The position numbers and the translations under genes are program-made. The notes under the pieces were generated by a model. It was not told the origin of the DNA. It did not search any database and saw nothing but the letters and a program-made list of their open reading frames with translations. A stretch of DNA of 64,000 nt from CAWFSE01 sp963697565 (GTDB lineage: Bacteria > Actinomycetota > Actinomycetes > CAVWCF01), in NCBI GenBank assembly GCA_963697565.1, contig CAVOOM010000003.1, positions 124,001-188,000 of the forward strand, in the 5' to 3' direction. Below are positions 17,929 through 25,525 of this stretch, piece by piece. How positions within the stretch are numbered: position 1 is the first letter of the stretch; every line of letters starts with the position of its first letter.

Positions 17929-17980
17929 GCACCTCCGCCCCGTTGGTGGATAACCGTTGGGTCACGCTCGACGCATGCGC

Positions 17981-18022
17981 GAGGGGCGGCCACGCGGGCG
18001 TGAGCCCGGGTGGCCGCCCCTC
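17981..18022 (-). terminator. rplL-rpoB attenuator-like hairpin
   Basis: A perfect 13-bp inverted repeat (GAGGGGCGGCCAC at 17981-17993 with its complement at 18010-18022) encloses a second 5-bp stem (CGGGC/GCCCG). It lies 23 nt after the rplL stop. In E. coli a partial terminator in the same place lowers rpoBC transcription relative to rplJL. The position and structure here fit that role, followed by two promoter candidates that would restore rpoBC transcription. Confidence 0.6.
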
Positions 18023-18045
18023 GGCGGTGTCTGAAGGACAGACGA

Positions 18046-18441
18046 CTACTTGACGGTCACCGTGGCGCCGGCGGCCTCGAGGGCCTCCTTGGCCTTGTCG
18101 GCGGCGTCCTTGGCGACCTTCTCCAGGACCGGCTTGGGGGCGCCGTCCACGAGGTCCTTGGCCTCCTTGAGCCCGAGGCTCGTGAGCGTGCGCACCTCCT
18201 TGATGACCTGGATCTTCTTGTCGCCAGCGGCCTCGAGGATGACGTCGAACTCGTCCTTCTCCTCGGCTGCGGCGGCCTCGCCGCCGCCGGCGCCGCCGGC
18301 TGCGGGCGCGGCGGCCACGGCGACCGGGGCGGCCGCGGTGACGCCGAAGGTCTCCTCGAACTGCTTGACGAACTCGCTGAGCTCCAGGAGGGACATCTCC
18401 TTGAACGCGTCGAGCAGCTCGTCGGTGCTGAGCTTCGCCAT
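18046..18441 (-). CDS. rplL: 50S ribosomal protein L7/L12
   Basis: L7/L12 forms the ribosomal stalk that recruits translational GTPases. From the ATG at 18441 (MAKLSTDELLDAFKEMSLLE) it is 131 residues. It has the N-terminal dimerisation helix, the Ala/Gly-rich hinge (about residues 38-60), and the C-terminal factor-binding domain with IQVIKEVRTLTSLGLKEAKD and LVDGAPKPVLEKVAKDAADK. Order rplJ-rplL is standard. Confidence 0.98.
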   Translation of the reverse strand: MAKLSTDELLDAFKEMSLLELSEFVKQFEETFGVTAAAPVAVAAAPAAGGAGGGEAAAAEEKDEFDVILEAAGDKKIQVIKEVRTLTSLGLKEAKDLVDGAPKPVLEKVAKDAADKAKEALEAAGATVTVK

Positions 18442-18532
18442 GGTGGCGGTCCTTTCAGTGCTGTCCGTCACGGCTGACGCCGGGACCGGGAAGGTGGGAC
18501 GGGAGGTGGGCAAGATCCGTACGGTGCGGGCG

Positions 18533-19171
18533 TCAGCCCTCGGTGCTGTCGGTGCTGTCGGTGCTCTCGGTGCTGTCGGTGCTCTCGGCGACCGGCTCGG
18601 CCACCTCGGTGGTGCTGGGGGCCTCGGCCGCAGGGGCCGCAGGGGCCTCGGCTGCCTCGGCCTCGGCCTTGGCGCGCAGCGCCTCGACCAGGCGGGCCGT
18701 CTGCGCCAGCGGGGCCGCAAACAGCGACACCGCCTGGCTCAGCGAGCCCTTCATCGCGCCGGCGAGCTTGGCGAGGAGAACCTCGCGCGACTCGAGGTCG
18801 GCGATCTTGGCGAGCTCAGCGGCGGTGATCGGACGACCGTCCATCACCCCGCCCTTGATGACGAGCAGCGGGTGAGCCTTGGCGAAGTCACGCAGACCCT
18901 TGGCCGCCTCGACCGGGTCGCCCTTGACGAAGGCGATGGCCGACGGACCCTGCAGCAGGCCGTCGAAGGCGTCGACGCCGGCCTCGCGGGCGGCGATCTT
19001 GGTCAGCGTGTTCTTCACCACGGCGTACGTCGCCTGGTCACCGAGCGAACGCCGCAGCTCCTTGAGCTGGGCCACGGTGAGCCCGCGGTACTCGGTCAGC
19101 ACGGCGGTGTTCGAGCTGCGGAATGCCTCCGTGAGCTCGGCGACCGCTGCCGCCTTGTCCGGCCTGGCCAT
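18533..19171 (-). CDS. rplJ: 50S ribosomal protein L10
   Basis: L10 anchors the L7/L12 stalk and binds its own leader in many bacteria. I use the ATG at 19171 (MARPDKAAAVAELTEAFRSS) preceded by GGAAGGAGG, giving 212 residues. The longer upstream frame is leader RNA. Core motifs include NTAVLTEYRGLTVAQLKELR and the C-terminal helix ALRAKAEAEAAEAP that binds L12 dimers. Beyond that is an acidic low-complexity tail (STTEVAEPVAE, then repeats of STDSTE) encoded by a 9-nt tandem repeat; this tail is not conserved in the family. Confidence 0.97.
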   Translation of the reverse strand: MARPDKAAAVAELTEAFRSSNTAVLTEYRGLTVAQLKELRRSLGDQATYAVVKNTLTKIAAREAGVDAFDGLLQGPSAIAFVKGDPVEAAKGLRDFAKAHPLLVIKGGVMDGRPITAAELAKIADLESREVLLAKLAGAMKGSLSQAVSLFAAPLAQTARLVEALRAKAEAEAAEAPAAPAAEAPSTTEVAEPVAESTDSTESTDSTDSTEG

Positions 19172-19386
19172 AGGCCTCCTTCCGGGTGATGCCACCGGCT
19201 GAGGGCCTGCTCCAAGCGAAACGCCCCGACGCAGCTGGGCGCCGAGGCGTGGATCCCCGGGTGCGGCCGCTGGGCGGCCCGCCCGGAGGGGCGACTCGAA
19301 ACTCACCTGCGCGGGCCGCCCGCTGAGTGCGGGGCCTTCGGCTGGCGATCCCTGCGGGATCGACAGCGACCGGCGGTCTGTGGCTG
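19172..19386 (-). ncRNA. Probable L10 leader (autoregulatory 5' UTR of rplJL)
   Basis: About 215 nt of non-coding, highly base-paired sequence separates a good promoter (19393-19422) from the rplJ start. Ribosomal L10 leaders of this length at this position bind L10(L12)4 and control rplJL translation or termination. Several G/C-rich stems are visible, for example GATCCCGCAGGGATC around 19350. I infer identity from context and length; I could not run a covariance model. Confidence 0.45.
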
Positions 19387-19392
19387 GTGTTG

Positions 19393-19422
19393 AGGGTACG
19401 GCGCGGGTGGTGCCCCCGCCAA
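19393..19422 (-). promoter_or_regulatory. Putative rplJ-rplL promoter
   Basis: On the minus strand TTGGCG (19417-19422) and TACCCT (19393-19398) are 18 nt apart. This places a start near 19386 and separates rplJL from the upstream rplK-rplA unit. Together with the leader it accounts for the 327-nt non-coding gap 19172-19498. Confidence 0.5.
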
Positions 19423-19451
19423 ATCGCGGTCCCGCGGGTGGTGCCCGGCGG

Positions 19452-19479
19452 GGTGGGCGGGCTGGTCGCCCGGCCCACC
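19452..19479 (-). terminator. Hairpin after rplA
   Basis: GGTGGGCGGGC (19452-19462) pairs with GCCCGGCCCACC (19468-19479) with one bulged base, about 20 nt after the rplA stop. It could end the rplK-rplA transcript before the rplJL promoter. It lacks a U tract. Confidence 0.5.
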
Positions 19480-19498
19480 GCGCCGGTGGTTGGTGGGA

Positions 19499-20227
19499 TC
19501 AGGCCTGGGCCTGGGCGCCCTCTTCGTCGGACAGCAGGTTGCGCGTGCGGTTCGGGTCGACCTGGATGCCGGGGCCCATGGTCGTCGAGATCGTGACCTT
19601 GCGCAGGTAGCGGCCCTTGGACGACGACGGCTTCAGGCGCAGCACCTCGTCGAGCGCGGCGGCGTAGTTCTCGATCAGCTGGGTGTCGTCGAAGGACACC
19701 TTGCCGATCACGAAGTGCAGGTTGGCGTGCCGGTCGGCGCGGAACTCGATCTTGCCGCCCTTGATGTCGGAGACGGCCTTGGCGACATCGTTGGTCACGG
19801 TGCCGGTCTTCGGGTTCGGCATCAGGCCGCGCGGACCGAGCACGCGGCCGAGCCGGCCGACCTTGCCCATGAGGTCCGGGGTGGCCACGACCGAGTCGAA
19901 GTCCAGCCGGCCGCCCTCGACCTCGGCCATCAGCTCGTCGGCCCCGACGATGTCGGCGCCGGCGGCCCGGGCCTCCTCGGCGCGCTCACCGGTGGCGAAG
20001 ACCAGGACCCGGGCGGTCTTGCCGGTGCCGTGCGGGAGGTTGACGGTGCCGCGGACCATCTGGTCGGCCTTGCGGGGGTCGATGCCCAGCCGCATGGCGA
20101 CCTCGACGGTCGAGTCGAACTTGGTGGTGCCGCTGGCCTTGGCCAGCCGGGCCGCCTGGGCCGGGCTGTACAGGGTGTCGCCGTCGATCTGCTCGGCGGC
20201 GGCGCGGTAGCTCTTGGCGCGCTTCAT
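19499..20227 (-). CDS. rplA: 50S ribosomal protein L1
   Basis: L1 forms the mobile stalk that moves deacylated tRNA out through the E site, and represses rplKA in many bacteria. The 242-residue protein begins MKRAKSYRAAAEQIDGDTLY and has the signature FNAD-type core seen as FDSTVEVAMRLGIDPRKADQ, then LGPRGLMPNPKTGTVT and TISTTMGPGIQVDPN. It follows rplK with a 92-nt spacer. Confidence 0.98.
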   Translation of the reverse strand: MKRAKSYRAAAEQIDGDTLYSPAQAARLAKASGTTKFDSTVEVAMRLGIDPRKADQMVRGTVNLPHGTGKTARVLVFATGERAEEARAAGADIVGADELMAEVEGGRLDFDSVVATPDLMGKVGRLGRVLGPRGLMPNPKTGTVTNDVAKAVSDIKGGKIEFRADRHANLHFVIGKVSFDDTQLIENYAAALDEVLRLKPSSSKGRYLRKVTISTTMGPGIQVDPNRTRNLLSDEEGAQAQA

Positions 20228-20319
20228 GCTGCTGCATTCCTTCGCTGTCGAGTGTGGTCATCGCGGGCCGCGCTCGGCCCTGCCACAACTGCTGGATTGG
20301 TGCGGGGTGGTGCGGACGA

Positions 20320-20751
20320 TCAGTCGGAAACCACAATCCCCATCGACCGGGCGGTCCCGGCGATGATCTCGGTCGCCGCCTCGATGTCGTTGGCGTTCAG
20401 GTCGTCCTTCTTGATCTCGGCGATCTCGCGGGCCTGGGCGCGGGTGATCGTCGCGACCTTGTTCTTGTGCGGGATCGGCGAGCCCTTGTCGATGCCGGCG
20501 GCCTGCAGCAGCAGGCGCGAGGCGGGCGGGGTCTTGGTGATGAACGTGAACGAGCGGTCCTCGTACACGGAGATCTCGACCGGGACGATCTGGCCGCGCT
20601 GGGCCTCGGTCGCGGCGTTGTACGCCTTGCAGAACTCCATGATGTTCACGCCGTGCTGGCCGAGCGCGGGACCGACGGGCGGCGCGGGGGTGGCGGCGCC
20701 GGCCTTGATCTGCAGCTTGATGATGCCAGCAAGCTTCTTCTTGGGGGGCAT
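20320..20751 (-). CDS. rplK: 50S ribosomal protein L11
   Basis: L11 binds the GTPase-associated rRNA and is the thiostrepton target region. From the ATG at 20751 (MPPKKKLAGIIKLQIKAGAA) it is 143 residues, with the motif PAPPVGPALGQHGVNIMEFC in the proline-rich linker and the C-terminal RNA-binding domain including GTARSMGIVV. It follows nusG by 46 nt, as in most actinobacteria. Confidence 0.98.
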   Translation of the reverse strand: MPPKKKLAGIIKLQIKAGAATPAPPVGPALGQHGVNIMEFCKAYNAATEAQRGQIVPVEISVYEDRSFTFITKTPPASRLLLQAAGIDKGSPIPHKNKVATITRAQAREIAEIKKDDLNANDIEAATEIIAGTARSMGIVVSD

Positions 20752-20797
20752 GTCCGGGTCCTTGCTGTGGTGCCGGCGGAGGTCGCCGGTCGTGGAT

Positions 20798-21601
20798 TCA
20801 GTTCTTCTGGATCTGGCCGAAGGCCAGCTCGACCGGGGTCTCCCGGCCGAAGATCTCGACGAAGGCCTTGACGCGCTGGCTGTCGCCGTTGATCTCGTTG
20901 ATGGTGGCCTGCAGCGTGGCGAACGGGCCGTCGATGACGGTGACCGAGTCGCCGACTGCGAAGTCCAGGACGCGGACCTCGACCGGGCCACCGGGGGCGG
21001 CCTTCTGCTCGACCTCGGGGGCGAGGATCGCGACGACCTCGTCCAGGGTGAGCGGGGTGGGCTGGTGGGCGTGGCCGACGAAGCCGGTCACGCCCGGGGT
21101 GTTGCGCACCGCGCCCCAGGACTGGTCGGTGAGCTCCATGCGCACCAGCACGTAGCCCGGGAACCGGTTCTCCTTGACCCGCTTGCGCTGGCCGTTCTTC
21201 ACGACGTCGCGCTCATCGATCGGGACCTCGATCTGGAAGATGTAGTCCTCCATGTTGAGGCTGCTCGTGCGGCTCTCGATGTTGGTCTTCACCCGGTTCT
21301 CGTAGCCGGCGTAGGAGTGCACGACGTACCACTCGCCGGGACGCGCGCGCAGCGACTCACGCAGCTCGGCGACCGGGTCCTCGGCGCTCGGCGACCTCGA
21401 CGACCTCGGCGACCTCGGCGACCTCGGCGACCTCGCGACCTCGGCCTCGCTCACCTCGACTGCCTCAGGCTCGGCGACCTCGGCGGTCTCCACGACCTCG
21501 ACGGCCGCGTCGACCTCGGCGGCCTCGGCGACCTCGACGACCTCGACGGCCGCGTCGCCGTCGACCGGCTGCTCGTTCGACTCGCTCACAGGGTCTGCCA
21601 T
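20798..21601 (-). CDS. nusG: Transcription termination/antitermination protein NusG
   Basis: NusG binds RNA polymerase and couples it to the ribosome or Rho. The 267-residue protein has an N-terminal extension of about 85 residues, then the NGN domain (GEWYVVHSYAGYENRVKTNI) and a C-terminal KOW domain (FAVGDSVTVIDGPFATLQAT). The extension begins acidic with Glu-Val-Ala/Glu-Val-Val repeats, then switches abruptly to Arg-Ser-Pro repeats. The same 9-nt DNA unit (GAGGTCGCC) is read in a different phase after one 8-nt unit. Acidic extensions are normal in actinobacteria; the basic RSP patch is odd. Confidence 0.96.
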   Translation of the reverse strand: MADPVSESNEQPVDGDAAVEVVEVAEAAEVDAAVEVVETAEVAEPEAVEVSEAEVARSPRSPRSPRSSRSPSAEDPVAELRESLRARPGEWYVVHSYAGYENRVKTNIESRTSSLNMEDYIFQIEVPIDERDVVKNGQRKRVKENRFPGYVLVRMELTDQSWGAVRNTPGVTGFVGHAHQPTPLTLDEVVAILAPEVEQKAAPGGPVEVRVLDFAVGDSVTVIDGPFATLQATINEINGDSQRVKAFVEIFGRETPVELAFGQIQKN

Positions 21602-21677
21602 TCCTTTGCGTGTGGTTCTGCGGAGGGACTTGCGAGGGCCTTCGCCCAGTGGGCGCCGTGCCGGTCTCGGCTCGGCG

Positions 21678-21962
21678 CTAGTTGCCGAAGACGGCCAGGA
21701 CGAGCCTGCCGAAGGCGAGGTCGAGCACCCCGACGTAGGCCATGATCACGATGACGAAGACCAGCACGACGGTGGTGTAGGTGATCAGCTCGCGCCGGGT
21801 CGGCCAGATCACCTTGCGGAGCTCGGCGATGACCTGGCGGTAGAACAGCGCGATCCGGGCCGGCAGGGGCTTGCCGCCCTTGCGGCCGGACTTCTTGGCG
21901 GCCTTGGAGCCGCCGGAATCCGGACGCTCGGGCGTGGCCGTGCTGCCCTGCGACTCGCTCAT
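21678..21962 (-). CDS. secE: Protein translocase subunit SecE
   Basis: SecE clamps SecY in the membrane translocon. I use the ATG at 21962 (MSESQGSTATPERPDSGGSK), giving 94 residues. A basic cytoplasmic N-terminus is followed by the conserved amphipathic helix (FYRQVIAELRKVIWPTRREL) and one transmembrane segment (YTTVVLVFVIVIMAYVGVLD). It lies between tRNA-Trp and nusG, the standard actinobacterial order. Confidence 0.96.
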   Translation of the reverse strand: MSESQGSTATPERPDSGGSKAAKKSGRKGGKPLPARIALFYRQVIAELRKVIWPTRRELITYTTVVLVFVIVIMAYVGVLDLAFGRLVLAVFGN

Positions 21963-22055
21963 GGCCTCACCTTGCGGACGGGAGATGCGGACGGGACGTG
22001 GTGCGGGTCGTGCTCGTGCGTACGGATCGTGCTGGTCGCGCGCAGGCGCGCCGCG

Positions 22056-22128
22056 CAGGGCCGGAGGGACTCGAACCCACAACCACCGGTTTTGGAGACC
22101 GGGACTCTGCCAATTGAGCTACGGCCCT
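22056..22128 (-). tRNA. trpT: tRNA-Trp (CCA anticodon)
   Basis: The minus strand gives a 73-nt cloverleaf with a 7-bp acceptor stem (AGGGCCG / CGGCCCT), D-arm GCTCAATTGGCAGAGT-type sequence, anticodon loop CTCCAAA and T-arm GTTCGAGTC. The discriminator is G, as expected for tRNA-Trp. The 3' CCA is not encoded. It lies directly upstream of secE, as in mycobacteria and related genera. Confidence 0.97.
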
Positions 22129-22201
22129 CTGAGCGGCCGACCCCACCCGCGGGCGGCCTGCGGGCAGGCTTGCGCGGGGTGGACCAGCCACCGAGACGGT
22201 C

Positions 22202-22231
22202 AGCATACGTGGTCGGCGCGGCCCCGGTCGA
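22202..22231 (-). promoter_or_regulatory. Putative promoter for tRNA-Trp-secE-nusG
   Basis: On the minus strand TCGACC (22226-22231) and TATGCT (22202-22207) are 18 nt apart, about 75 nt upstream of the tRNA. The elements resemble the proximal rpoB promoter (TCGACA with TATGCT), suggesting the same housekeeping sigma factor. Confidence 0.5.
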
Positions 22232-22285
22232 ACCGCGCAGCCAGGCTCGACCGGTCCGGGGCCGGGCGGTGGGAGGATGTCCCCC

Positions 22286-23533
22286 GTGACCGAGCACCCC
22301 GCACCCCCCGTCCAGCAGCCCGCCGCCTCCCGGCGCGACCTGCCCCGCGTCTCGCGCCGCGTCGGCGCGATCGCCGAGTCCGCCACCCTGGCCGTCGACG
22401 CCAAGGCCAAGGCGCTCAAGGCGGCCGGCCGCCCGGTGATCGGGTTCGGGGCCGGCGAGCCGGACTTCCCGACCCCCGCGCCGATCGTCGAGGCGGCGGC
22501 CGCGGCCTGCTACGACCCGCGCTGGCACCGCTACACCCCCGCGGGCGGCCTGCCCGAGCTCAAGGAGGCGGTCGCCGCCAAGACGCTGCGCGACTCCGGC
22601 TACGCCGTACCCGCCGGCCAGGTCCTGATCACCAACGGCGGCAAGCAGGCGATCTACAACGCCTTCGCCGCCCTGCTCGACCCCGGCGACGAGGTGCTGC
22701 TGCCCGCGCCGTACTGGACGACGTACCCCGAGTCGATCAAGCTCGCCGGCGGCGTCCCGGTCGAGGTGATGACCGACGAGACCTCCGGCTACCTCGCCTC
22801 GGTCGAGCAGCTCGAGGCGGCGCTCACGCCGCGGACCAAGGCCCTGGTCTTCGTCTCCCCCTCCAACCCGACCGGCGCGGTCTACCCGGCCGACCAGGTC
22901 GAGGCGATCGGCCGGTGGGCCGCCGAGCGCGGGCTGTGGGTGCTCACCGACGAGATCTACGAGCACCTCGTCTACGACGGGGCCACCTGCCCGTCGATGC
23001 CGGTGCTCGTCCCCGAGCTCGCCGACCGCTGCATCGTCGTCAACGGCGTCGCCAAGACGTACGCCATGACCGGCTGGCGCGTGGGCTGGCTGATCGGTCC
23101 CGCCGACATCGTCAAGGCCGCCTCCAACCTGCAGTCGCACGCGACCTCCAACGTGAGCAACGTCGCGCAGATCGCGGCGCTCACCGCCGTGACGGGCGAC
23201 CTGTCGGCGGTGTACGAGATGCGGGCCGCCTTCGACCGGCGCCGCCGGACGATGACCTCGATGCTCAACGCGATCGAGGGCGTCACCTGCCCCGAGCCGC
23301 GCGGGGCCTTCTACTGCTACCCCTCGGTCAAGGGGGTGCTCGGCCGCACGATCCGCGGCCGCGAGGCCACCTCGTCGGCCGAGCTGGCCGCGATCATCCT
23401 CGACGAGGTCGAGGTCGCGGTGGTCCCCGGCGAGGCGTTCGGCACGCCCGGCTACCTGCGGCTGTCGTACGCCCTGGGTGACGACGACCTGGCCGAGGGC
23501 GTCGGCCGCATCCAGGCCCTGCTCGCTCGCTAG
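22286..23533 (+). CDS. Pyridoxal-phosphate aminotransferase, aspartate type (class I)
   Basis: This is a fold-type I PLP enzyme of about 415 residues, probably aspartate aminotransferase. Evidence includes GAGEPDFPTPAPIVEAAAAA, the NPTGAVYP motif, DEIYEHLVYDG, and the PLP-lysine region VNGVAKTYAMTGWRVGW, with the C-terminal arginine in YLRLSYAL. An in-frame ATG lies at 22277, but the ribosome-binding GGGAGG touches it. The GTG at 22286 is spaced correctly, so I prefer it. The stop codon overlaps the murB stop on the other strand (shared CTAG). Confidence 0.88.
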   Translation: MTEHPAPPVQQPAASRRDLPRVSRRVGAIAESATLAVDAKAKALKAAGRPVIGFGAGEPDFPTPAPIVEAAAAACYDPRWHRYTPAGGLPELKEAVAAKTLRDSGYAVPAGQVLITNGGKQAIYNAFAALLDPGDEVLLPAPYWTTYPESIKLAGGVPVEVMTDETSGYLASVEQLEAALTPRTKALVFVSPSNPTGAVYPADQVEAIGRWAAERGLWVLTDEIYEHLVYDGATCPSMPVLVPELADRCIVVNGVAKTYAMTGWRVGWLIGPADIVKAASNLQSHATSNVSNVAQIAALTAVTGDLSAVYEMRAAFDRRRRTMTSMLNAIEGVTCPEPRGAFYCYPSVKGVLGRTIRGREATSSAELAAIILDEVEVAVVPGEAFGTPGYLRLSYALGDDDLAEGVGRIQALLAR

Positions 23534-24573
23534 AGGGCGCAGCCGACCAGGACGGGCTCGGGCTCGAGCCGCACACCGAAGCGCTCGACGACGCCGTCGC
23601 GCACCGCTCGGGCCAGCGTGAGCAGGTCGGCGGCCGAGGCGCCGCCTCGGTTGGTGAGCGCCAGCACGTGCTTCGTCGACAGGGCGGCCCGCCCGCCGGT
23701 GAGCTCGGCCCCCCAGCCGCGGCCGAAGCCCGCCTGCTCGATCAGCCAGGCGGCGCTCGTCTTGACGCCCTCGGCGGACGAGAACCGCGGGGCGTCGGCC
23801 GGCAGCCGATCGGCGGCCTGCGGGTCCAGGATCGGATTGGTGAAGAACGACCCGGCCGAGCGGGTGTCGGGGTCGGCCGGGTCCAGCACCATCCCCTTGC
23901 CGCGCCGCAGCCGCAGCACCGCGTCACGCACGTCGGACAACGGCGCCCGGTCGCCGAGGCCGACGCCGAGCGCGCGGGCCAGCTCCGCGTAGCGCACCGG
24001 GCGGGACTCGCGCGCGGGCTCCAGCCGGAAGACCGCCTCCAGCACCGCCCAGCGCCCCGGCTCGGCCTTGAACCGGCTCGACCGGTAGCCGAACCCGCAG
24101 TCGGAGCCCGCCAGCTCGACCACCTCGGCGCGGGTGCGGTCCCAGACGCGGACCGCCACCAGGGTGTCGGCCACCTCCTGGCCGTACGCGCCGACGTTCT
24201 GGATCGGGGTCGCGCCCACCCGCCCGGGTATTCCCGACAGCGCCTCGACCCCGGCCAGCCCCTCGGCGACGCACCGGTCGACGAGCGCGTCCCACGGCTC
24301 CCCCGCCTGGGCGGTGACGTCCACCTGGCCGCAGTCGCGCCGCATGGCGACGCCGCGGCTGTCCACGAGGAGGGCGGCGCCGGCGAAGCCCTCGTCGGCG
24401 ACCAGCAGGTTGGACCCGCCCCCGATCAGCAGCAGCGGCTCATGGGCGGCATCGGCCGCGCGCACCCGGTCGACGATCTCCGCGGCGGACTCGGCCGCGT
24501 CCACGCGCAGCGCGGGACCGCCGACCCCGAGGGTGGTGAGCGCGGCCAGGTCGGCCGACGGCAGCGTGCGCAC
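23530..24573 (-). CDS. murB: UDP-N-acetylmuramate dehydrogenase
   Basis: MurB reduces UDP-GlcNAc-enolpyruvate to UDP-MurNAc with FAD and NADPH in peptidoglycan synthesis. The 347-residue type I-like protein has the FAD-binding LLIGGGSNLLVADEGFAGAA, the GIPGRVGATPIQNVGAYGQE motif, YRSSRFK, and the catalytic serine in RSAGSFFTNPIL. The GTG start at 24573 follows a TAGGCT box by 7 nt with no Shine-Dalgarno, so it may be leaderless. The TAG of that box is the stop codon of the upstream gene. Confidence 0.95.
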   Translation of the reverse strand: MRTLPSADLAALTTLGVGGPALRVDAAESAAEIVDRVRAADAAHEPLLLIGGGSNLLVADEGFAGAALLVDSRGVAMRRDCGQVDVTAQAGEPWDALVDRCVAEGLAGVEALSGIPGRVGATPIQNVGAYGQEVADTLVAVRVWDRTRAEVVELAGSDCGFGYRSSRFKAEPGRWAVLEAVFRLEPARESRPVRYAELARALGVGLGDRAPLSDVRDAVLRLRRGKGMVLDPADPDTRSAGSFFTNPILDPQAADRLPADAPRFSSAEGVKTSAAWLIEQAGFGRGWGAELTGGRAALSTKHVLALTNRGGASAADLLTLARAVRDGVVERFGVRLEPEPVLVGCAL

Positions 24574-24583
24574 GCGGCCGAGC

Positions 24584-25525
24584 CTAGGCGCGCGGGCGCA
24601 ACAGGTCGTCGCGTCCGCGGAAGCGCTTGAGCAGGCGGTCGTACGTCGCCCGGGACTGCTGGTCGCGGTAGGCCGGGTCGCTGTCGTGGTAGCCGCGGTG
24701 GCGTGCCTGCTCGACCGGGAGGTCTGCGTACGGCTGCAGCAGCCGCCAGCCCGCCTCGCGCAGCAGCAGCGACCACTCCATGTCGGCGTTGCGGTAGAAG
24801 CGGGCCTTCGGGCTGGGCGGCGTCTGGACCGCCGCCGAGCGGCGGACCACAAGCAGGTAGCCGAGCAGCGCGTCCACCTCGCCGGGCTGCGCGTCGACGA
24901 AAGACCGCCAGGCGTCGGCGAGGTCGACATCGGTGCCGCGCCAGCCTGCGGCCGCGACCCCCGGGTCGGCCTCCAGCGCCTCGACCAGCGGGGTGATCGC
25001 GTCGCCGAGCAGCACGCTGGAGGGGTCGAGGACCACCTGGTACGTCGCGGCGTCGGCGCGGATGAGAGCGCCGATGGCCGGTCCCCAGCCGGCCGTCCCC
25101 GCGAGGTGGTGCTCCTCCACCCGACCGGGGTGCTCGGTCGCGAGCGCGTGCAGCGCGGCGCCGGCGCCGTCGACGTTGCCGAGGTCGAGCCCGACGACGA
25201 CGAGGTCGTCCGGACCGTGGGCCAGCAGCGCCTCGACGCACCGGCGCAGGTCGTCCGGCCAGCCGTCGACGAGCAGCAGCGCCGACAGCCGCCGGGCGTC
25301 CGGCTCAGCCGAGCGGTCCGGCAACGCCGCAACGGACGCGAGCACGTCGTAGGGCGGCCGCGGCTCCAGCGCCCAGCCGCCGCCGGGCTCGTCACGCACC
25401 AGCCAGCCCAAGGCGGCCAGCTCGTCGCGCAGGGCGTCGGCGGCCGCGAAGTCACGCGCGGCGCGCGCCTCGGAGCGCCGCTGCGCCAGGGCGGCGGCCT
25501 CCGGGGGCGGGGCGTCGGCGGTCAC
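24584..25525 (-). CDS. Glycosyltransferase-like protein with CysRS-type N-terminal helix bundle
   Basis: The 313-residue protein has two parts. Residues about 10-45 (QRRSEARAARDFAAADALRD then ELAALGW) resemble the C-terminal helical domain of cysteinyl-tRNA synthetase. The remainder looks like a GT-A fold family 2 glycosyltransferase: a Rossmann-like LSALLLVDGWPDDLRRCVEA, then NADMEWSLLLREAGWRL and a basic C-terminus with HRGYHDSDPAYR. A clear DxD motif is not obvious, so catalysis is uncertain. It overlaps the downstream hadB start by 4 nt. Function is unknown. Confidence 0.7.
   Translation of the reverse strand: MTADAPPPEAAALAQRRSEARAARDFAAADALRDELAALGWLVRDEPGGGWALEPRPPYDVLASVAALPDRSAEPDARRLSALLLVDGWPDDLRRCVEALLAHGPDDLVVVGLDLGNVDGAGAALHALATEHPGRVEEHHLAGTAGWGPAIGALIRADAATYQVVLDPSSVLLGDAITPLVEALEADPGVAAAGWRGTDVDLADAWRSFVDAQPGEVDALLGYLLVVRRSAAVQTPPSPKARFYRNADMEWSLLLREAGWRLLQPYADLPVEQARHRGYHDSDPAYRDQQSRATYDRLLKRFRGRDDLLRPRA

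Noticed and set aside
21388..21436. Short CRISPR-like tandem array
   Set aside because: Units are 9 nt without spacers and lie within the nusG coding sequence. This is a low-complexity repeat.
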